Shown in pieces: positions 57,821 through 64,000 of a DNA stretch of 64,000 bases. Numbering within the stretch: position 1 is the first letter of the stretch; the number at the start of each line of letters is the position of its first letter. A model generated the notes under the pieces. It was not told the origin of the DNA and ran no database searches. It saw only the letters and a program-made list of their open reading frames with translations. Made by a program: the position numbers and the translations under genes. Origin of the DNA: Atriophallophorus winterbourni (taxonomy: Eukaryota > Platyhelminthes > Trematoda > Plagiorchiida > Microphallidae); the NCBI GenBank assembly GCA_013407085.1, contig JACCGJ010013464.1:62001-126000 (forward strand), read 5' to 3'.

Positions 57821-58565
57821 GTGATATGCACTGTTTTCAAAAGCGAGAGATTGATTTTAAGTGTTTTAGGGCATGTGCCTTTAGCTACAGCAACTAAAGA
57901 ACACTCCTCTGAGACTAGCTTTAACATACAACCTATAATGCTTTCCAGATAGATATTTGTCTACAACTACTGTACTGTATAAACTTCAGTGATGCTAAAG
58001 TGCTACTCCCGTATCCTTAGTATGCGCTCTTTCTCAATAACAGTCGTGTTCGGTATAGAAAACTCTCAATCTCTCAAGTGAGTTTTGGCCAGTGTCTCAA
58101 TTACTGATATAACTTCAAATGAATGTTGAATTCAGAAACATTTCAGTTCAACTAGTTTGTTAACCAGGAATTATGCGTTTATATTTAATTGATTGTGCTT
58201 TTCTTATAAAATAAGTGAATAGAAAACGCGTATTTTGGTTGGACTCCAGAATTGTTGTCAACGACCGATTTAGAAGCGTATCAAGATGTTCCTGATTAAC
58301 GAACCGTTTCCATTTAGGCGGGTTCAACATTATATAAATGTGTCTTCTGCGTTCAACTATATGATGCAGCAAACAATTTGATTTGATTTGATTAAAGGAA
58401 AAAACAATTAGTGAATTTGATGAGGGATGAACCTCTTGGAAATACGCTAAATGTGATATTGGTTTTGGCATCATTTCAAATAATTCAAAGTGTTTATAGT
58501 GATACACAGTTTCACAAGCTCAAATGTATTAGTATTAGTATTATCATTAGTATTAGTAGAAGTGT
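57821..58565. other. No supported gene
   Basis: AT-rich noncoding DNA. A short ATTAGT-type simple repeat lies at about 58528-58562, directly before the RTE tail. Confidence 0.4.
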
Positions 58566-59425
58566 CATGGATGTTGTTGCTGTTGTTGGCTTCATTTGGT
58601 CGAAGTTGACAATGGATGTACAACACGATCTCATGCATTGTCATGTTTTGCAGCATTTCATATGACTAAACAGTCGGATTCGGGAGGAACAATCTTTTCC
58701 TCTGCGCTTACAAAGATAAGTAGAACTCGGTTGCATGTCTTCAGCTGCATGCCGGCGGCGTAATTTGCGTTTAGCGGCCATGAGCTCTATATGTTCCCCA
58801 TCAGCTCGCAGACGATGACATGCACATTGCGACCAACGCGGAGTCTAGAGCATTCATATCTATTATGCAAACGTCTTTGTATAGCACGGGCTGTCTGCCC
58901 AGTGGGCGACTTCGTGATTGCAATTGACCATAGAATAGATCTTTCGGAATACACCCATTTTACATCATTTAGATGTAGTCAAGCCAACGTAGGCGGCGCT
59001 GACTTAGTACGGTAAACATGCTCTATAGACCGGCGTTCAAATGGACTCCAGCATTAGTAACTTTGACTAACCACGATGTTTTATTTAAAACAGATGCTTC
59101 GTTGCGAGGATGGTCCAGGTTTCACTGCCGTACCCACGTTCTGTCTACGAACATCTTAATCTTTACAGTCAACTTGCGGTTACCCCAAACACGATAGTTA
59201 AATCCGGACAAAAAGACAGTTTCTCTGTCAATCCGCTTTCAATCACCGTGACAAGCGATAGGTTATCCGCAATGGTCGAACCAATTTATGTGAAATGTTG
59301 TTCTGGTTCAAGCAGTCAGTTTCCAACAGTGATGATTGGAGGTGATAAATTCCCTTGTCAGAAAGTGTTTTCTTGCTCATGCTGATTGTTAGCCCAAATC
59401 CTTTGCATGCCGACGAATGCGGGAA
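58566..59425 (-). mobile_element. RTE-like element, 5'-truncated (copy F)
   Basis: Reverse-strand 3' fragment of the copy A family. The tail is TGTTGTTGCTGTTGTTGGC (58572-58590), followed by the zinc-finger end and GCATGCCGGCGGC (58747-58760), the wing and the post-palm region up to a segment equivalent to about 11550 of copy A (GCATGCCGACGAATGC, about 59406). It is truncated before the catalytic box. Many indels. Confidence 0.85.
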
Positions 59426-59769
59426 AATTTCGTAGTGAAATACGTTGTTAACCAGAAAGAGCACTCAGGCAGGAGATAAATGAACTGTATTTTAAAACAT
59501 TAACGATGATTATTAATATCGAGCAAATTTATGTGGAATTTTCGCCTATTCACAATAGTCCCAACTTTGGGGTCACAGTTGTAAAGACTCACCGTTTAAT
59601 GTAAACGAAGCACAGAAAGATTGCCTAACCTAAGGTCTAAAACTTCTCGCCTGTTGAACAGTGTGAATTTGACGAGCAATCTCAATGTAATTTGAATGTT
59701 TTGAGTGTTGTGCGTGTAGAAATTAGGACAACTTCCGTGATAAGCAAACTGCAAACTCAAGAAGCAATC

Positions 59770-59990
59770 TTAAGTTTGTTTGACTTTTCTGTGTTTTTCG
59801 GCACATCTCAACCGTGACTCCCATCTCCTTCCCTGTGGACGTGTTTTGGATCTGTTTTACGCTGATGATACTACCTTACTAAACGGAGACCAATTTGCCA
59901 AAATGGCATGTGATTATGATGGCAACGTAGAAATGTATTTGTGGGCTGATGTTATTCAACAAACAAGTATAATGTTCTTTTTTCTGGACT
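59770..59990 (+). pseudogene. Isolated RT palm fragment with YADD box
   Basis: A short plus-strand frame reads LPCGRVLDLFYADDTTLLNG (about 59830-59890), containing the canonical Y-A-D-D catalytic box of non-LTR reverse transcriptases with the usual hydrophobic flanks. The surrounding frame is short and no other RT blocks are recognised. Likely a fragment of another retroelement family, but a chance match cannot be excluded. Confidence 0.45.
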
Positions 59991-61680
59991 AGAAATTTGA
60001 ACTGCAAAATGTTTAAACAAAATAATCGATCATGTTGAAAATTTGATAACCATGGAATTTTGGCGTTTTTCAGCAATGGCATAGCGTGAAATTCATGGCC
60101 ACAATTTATTAGGACAGACTCAAGTTGAACCTCAAGTAAAAGAACCCATTTATTTCGGTAAAGACATAGTGCTTCAAGGTTATGTATCTTAAAAATTTCG
60201 CGCATGAAACACGATATGTTACCAAGGTGGATATGGATAGCCTGATTGGCTCGACGGATTGCCAAACCTAGCAATTAACGGATATCAATTGGAAGGTTGC
60301 ACCATGTCACAAACTAATCAAGAACGAAGGCATTAGCTAAAAATCGAGTTTGAAAATGAAAAAAAAATATTATTAATTTTTGTACAGATTGTTTTCCGGT
60401 TAAGAAATTGTTATTTATAGACTACTCATAATTACCATGTTTCAACCGATTTCAACTGACTGACCATCCTAAGTAATTAGTGTACATGAATTTCTGTCTG
60501 ATATTACCTCATCAACAGTGTATATACATGACGTGATCCGGATTTTGGCAGGGAAACGTCTAGCTGTTTATACGATCGGTTAACCTCTAAGACGGTTAAG
60601 TTTAGCTGGACTTTTTTCGAATGAAACTCCGTGTCTTAATATTTTGTGGATGGATTATCTTTTGAAATTAGAGGCAAAACATAGTAGTTATGTGAGAAAT
60701 ATTTATCGAAAGCCGAATCTCAAAATTAGATAGAATTGCCATTAATTTCATTAACACCTGAAGCCTTGTGATACATGTGAAAAACGCGTTGAGAAGTGAT
60801 CAGTTGGGGGACCGTGCACCTTTACTGGCTACCATTTCGAAATACGCCGGCTTTCGATGCTTCTCTTGACAGAGTTGCTCCAGTTCATTTGCAAAACGTC
60901 TGGCCTAGGTTACCGAACTGATTTACTGTGCGTTTACCGCTAGGGCTCAACATGAACGCGGTCACAAGTTCCAATCCTGAAACATTATATTCATATTAGT
61001 TTGACGTGAAGAATCATTATTTCTAGCTAAATCTGCAAACAGCGCAATTTCAGTTTACTGATTATGGAAGGCTTCAATATACCTTAGATTTATAACAGAG
61101 TATATCATACACCAATAATTAAGGATACAAAGTTCCCTATCTCTTCCATCACATCACCATGTTTTATGTTTTTTTTGTTTCGGAAAGTTAGTTCTAACTT
61201 AGGCAGAGTACAAGAAACAAACAGCGACTGGATACAGTTGGCTTATGAGGGGGAGTGTACGCATTCGTGTCAATTAAATATGCGTATACCGTGTGTTCTT
61301 GTGGACCATTCATAACTATTGTTGAAGCTGTAAGTGGCTGGCATTTCCGAATGCGTCCATATTGTGTTGAGACGGTACAGGCTGGCTCGCAAGGCTCGAA
61401 TATTTATCTACGGTGTCAAGCATTCACATCCAATCTACACTTGGTTCGGTACATTTTCCGTTTTTCTAGTTGAGACAAGATATGATATGATCCTCGTTAT
61501 TTGGATAAGCGAAATTCTGTGGAGCAGCATGTAATTAGAAGCAATTCAAAAATGAGATTTTAGCATGCAGGTGTGCTTGAATTAATATGTCGGTGTGTAC
61601 ATTCGAAACTCTCAAAATGTATTTAAATACGTATATAAACCCAGCGTTTCATTTCTTATTGGATGCTTTGGCACCAGAAC
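59991..61680. other. No supported gene
   Basis: AT-rich DNA. The minus-strand 131-codon frame at 59879-60274 and the mixed frames near 61220-61450 have no coherent motif or consistent splice borders. Confidence 0.35.
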
Positions 61681-61682
61681 TA

Positions 61683-61889
61683 CAAATGATATGATGCTGA
61701 TCGGCTTGATTTATCACAGAAGGAAAAAATTGGTTGTCTGTCATCGTGGCCTGCATTTTGATATTAAACACACGCATCTTAATTTAGATACACTGATTCA
61801 CAAAACGTTCGAACCGGTTCAATTCACTCATAACATCCAGAGTACTGACAACTTGGTTGCATCCAGACTCTTGCATACTGAAAACCATG
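61683..61889 (+). CDS. Candidate exon, unknown protein
   Basis: An open stretch with protein-like content (MLIGLIYHRRKKLVVCHRGL, then HTHLNLDTLIHKTFEPVQFT and NLVASRLLHTENHG). It could start after CTTTGGCACCAG (about 61678) and end at a GTAAAT donor (61890). The acceptor is weak. The frame is also open upstream to 61595. No family is recognised. Confidence 0.25.
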
Positions 61890-61900
61890 GTAAATCCTAA

Positions 61901-62862
61901 TTGCCTTAATCGAAAACGAAAACATTCACAACCTTCAGGCATTTCGCATACCAGGTTGGATATTCATCAACACGTATTTCTCGTTAAGATTTCATTTCAC
62001 TTGCAACATATTGTATGATTAAGTCACACGCTCGGAATCCGTTGAAGTTTTCGCTTCTAAACTCGATGACGAACCTTGCGGTATATGACTGTTCCTATTG
62101 ATGTTTTAGAGATTTTATATGTTTACTATATTACTTCATCAAGCTATGGTTAATATTAAGCTGGCTGCTTCTTCTGTCTTACAGCATTCTGCGTTCTTAG
62201 TACTAAATTCTGAAAACATTCACCGAGAGTGCAGTCACTACGTATTTACGATGCGAGTTTTTATTATATTCTCCTGTTAACTGATGTCGTATAATCCATG
62301 ATCTTGATAAACGATTGCTCAGTAGTTTCAACTTAAAAACCGTTTGTATAACCTAAGTAATGCAACTTCACATGATATTGATGTTAAGGAATAATAGATT
62401 ATCATAACGAGACAGCAAATGAAAATCATAACCAATGGGACTTCCCCAACATCTCTACTTTTTAATTTGTTCCTCAGAAAACGAAGATAATGTGGTGCGT
62501 AAAGCCATAAAGTTTTAATTCGATAATGCTGCTATCTTGCACAATGAATCAACCACCTGTTTTGTTGCTATTTTCTGTTACTTTGAGACAAATATAATGG
62601 TCGCATTTAATTATCATGGGTATCTTCCATTATATACTTTGACACTATTAGCATAAATTGGTAAAAACTATCAGGAGAGCACAGTTAGGCCGAATAAAGC
62701 CAACAATATATGATAACAGCGCTCAGATTATTGAAATCAATATACCAAGTATTTCGTCCCAATTACATTCGGCTGAACATGACAAGTGTATAACGTTGAC
62801 AGTTCATCTGAGACCCTTGTGAAACGACACTAGAATGAGATTACTTTTTTAAACTGCAGTTA
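61901..62862. other. No supported gene
   Basis: AT-rich noncoding DNA; nothing I can support. Confidence 0.4.
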
Positions 62863-62871
62863 CGTATACCC

Positions 62872-62970
62872 ACTCTCGCTACTATGCCACTTTTGCTCGG
62901 TCCCGACAAAATTCAATACAAAATAAATTTACTATGCCACTCCCTACTCTCGCTACTATGCCACTATTTT
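62872..62970 (+). repeat. Subterminal TACTATGCCAC repeats of Tigger copy 2
   Basis: TACTATGCCAC (the reverse complement of GTGGCATAGTA) occurs at about 62881, 62930 and 62954, with related copies near the other end at about 63898 and, inverted, 63928. Spacing matches copy 1. Likely transposase-binding repeats, by inference. Confidence 0.7.
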
Positions 62971-63207
62971 GTGACTATTTAAAAGTGCATTTTTTGCGCA
63001 TTTTACGCATATAGTCAGCCTGTTTCAAGGTCAAACGCGCGATGTTTCTCCCTGACACCAGCTACAACAAGCCAATCATCTCATGCACAACGGCAAGCCT
63101 CTTTCCTACTCTTGCTTTAAGTATCGATAGATAGACCCACGAAAGCGCGCGCACTAACAGACACTCACAACAGTGACATCGTTATTTTTCAAACTATTCA
63201 GCCCATA

Positions 63208-63846
63208 ATGCCAGCTCAGAAACGCAAGCGAACCGACTTTACGCTGAAGGAGAAGTTCGAGATCATCGATGCTGCGAAGAAGGAGCCGAATCAGCTCAAG
63301 TTGGCGAGGGGGATTAGCAAGAAATAGGCGTCGAAGTTAAGAGAACCACCGTGAAGGGCATTCTCAGCTAGAAGGATGCAATTGAAGCTGCAATCAAAGC
63401 TGGAGTTCCATCGAAGCGCATAAAGCTGACGCAGCCTCAAGACCCGAAGCTTGAGGAGTGAGTGCTGATGTGGCTGAAGCAAGCAAGAGGACTGAATCTG
63501 CCTGTCAGCGGCGATCTGATCAAGGAGAAGGCGATAAACCTGGCCGAGCTGATGCACATCCCAGACTTCATGGCGAGCGACGGTTGGCTAGACAGCTTCA
63601 AGAAGCGCAATGTCGTCACATTCAAGACAGTGTAGGGCGAAGCTGGAGCGGTGGATTCCCAATCCCTTATTGATTGGCAGCAGCAGGTTCTCCGGCCCTT
63701 ACTCAGGCAGTTATCTGCAGATAAAGTCTTCAACCTGGACGAGACTGATGCAAGCGTGTGATCAGCTAGACAACGAGATGAACGACATCCGACGAAAGAA
63801 GATGCGTCAGCCGACGATTTCCGAGAGCTTTGGACTGATCGATTGA
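63208..63846 (+). pseudogene. Tigger-like transposase remnant (CENP-B HTH, DDE core deleted), copy 2
   Basis: Starts MPAQKRKRTDFTLKEKFEII at 63208 (first helix-turn-helix). A 2-bp loss where copy 1 has the KKWGVE region creates a stop (63325) and frameshift. The second DNA-binding half is readable in pieces (63500-63620), and FNLDETDAS follows (about 63729-63760). The junction then shifts to a C-terminal frame ending NEMNDIRRKKMRQPTISESF (about 63772-63831) and stop at 63844-63846. The catalytic DDE middle is absent, so any product could at most bind DNA. Confidence 0.8.
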
Positions 63847-64000
63847 GCATATAAATGATGGACTTGAGAAAACAAAGCCGTTTTTACAAAACCTCGTTAC
63901 TATGCCACTCTTGCTCGGTCCCAACGGGTGGCATAGTACTGAGATTTGAGTGTACTGGTATTTTTTTTTAATCTTCAACACCGAGTGGTGTCATAATTCG

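Larger units (their letters stand above)
62870..63952 (+). mobile_element. pogo/Tigger-like DNA transposon, internally deleted (copy 2)
   Basis: Plus-strand relative of 29561-30658. Its 3' inverted repeat is complete: GTGGCATAGTACTGAGATTT continues to GAGTG at 63952 with TA at 63953-63954. The outermost ~40 bp of the 5' end are missing or scrambled. The transposase remnant has the same order and the same internal deletion as copy 1, with different point mutations, so the deletion predates the two insertions and defines a non-autonomous subfamily. Confidence 0.85.

Noticed and set aside
59879..60274. 131-codon minus-strand frame
   Set aside because: No recognisable domain. It overlaps the opposite-strand YADD fragment, and composition is consistent with chance in AT-rich DNA.
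61185..61342. Exon-like stretch ending at a GTAAGT donor
   Set aside because: All three frames look equally protein-like in parts and none is open across a consistent acceptor-donor pair.
1..64000. CRISPR arrays, tRNA or rRNA genes, bacterial operons, endogenous viruses
   Set aside because: No spaced direct repeats, no cloverleaf or rRNA-like conserved segments, no prokaryotic gene organisation and no viral coding motifs were recognised.

Overview
This is an A+T-rich stretch of eukaryotic, almost certainly metazoan, nuclear DNA. It has no operons, no Shine-Dalgarno-type gene starts and no long uninterrupted genes. It has candidate exons with splice-like borders, many decayed non-LTR retrotransposons, two pogo/Tigger-type DNA transposons and long (TA)n tracts. 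The retroelement mix, plus hammerhead-ribozyme-like repeats reminiscent of schistosome Sm-alpha elements, makes a flatworm a reasonable guess, but that is inference. No virus, toxin gene, rRNA, tRNA or CRISPR array was recognised.

Layout. 1-6.4 kb: a CR1-type 3' end (1.6-2.5 kb), a first hammerhead-like repeat (3.5 kb) and a short RTE 3' end (4.8 kb). 6.5-13.6 kb: a nested block. An old CR1/L2-like element X (ORF1, endonuclease and RT remnants) is split by a 4.0-kb RTE-like element (copy A, 8448-12470) flanked by a short target duplication, and X abuts a reversed 5' fragment of the same family (copy E). 16.5-19.2 kb: reverse-strand RTE copy B, itself split by a 1.06-kb CR1/L2-like element. 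19.8-22.7 kb: CR1 and RTE tails. 28.5-30.7 kb: a (TA)n tract, a second RTE-type family, and a Tigger-like transposon. 40.2-42.6 kb: RTE copy C and a CR1 tail. 46.3-51.4 kb: RTE copy D, split by a CR1/Jockey-like element that itself contains (TA)n. 53.6-59.5 kb: CR1 tails, a tandem hammerhead-type repeat (57.5-57.8 kb) and RTE copy F. 62.9-63.95 kb: a second Tigger-like copy with the same internal deletion as the first.

Host genes. The retroelement-poor interval 31-45 kb (+ strand) contains five short candidate exons (31463-31512, 33287-33490, 35427-35476, 38027-38193, 39089-~39121) whose splice phases agree end to end, and a good terminal-exon candidate at 44428-44652. They may be part of one long-intron gene. 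I cannot name the protein. A few weaker exon-like stretches are listed. The rest looks like intronic or intergenic DNA.

The most interesting signals are three related copies of a type-I hammerhead-ribozyme-like motif (3.56, 6.87 and 57.64 kb; the last sits between two ~205-bp tandem units), two copies of a Tigger-derived non-autonomous transposon sharing one deletion and clustered GTGGCATAGTA repeats, the multi-level nesting with readable target scars, and the phase-consistent exon chain.
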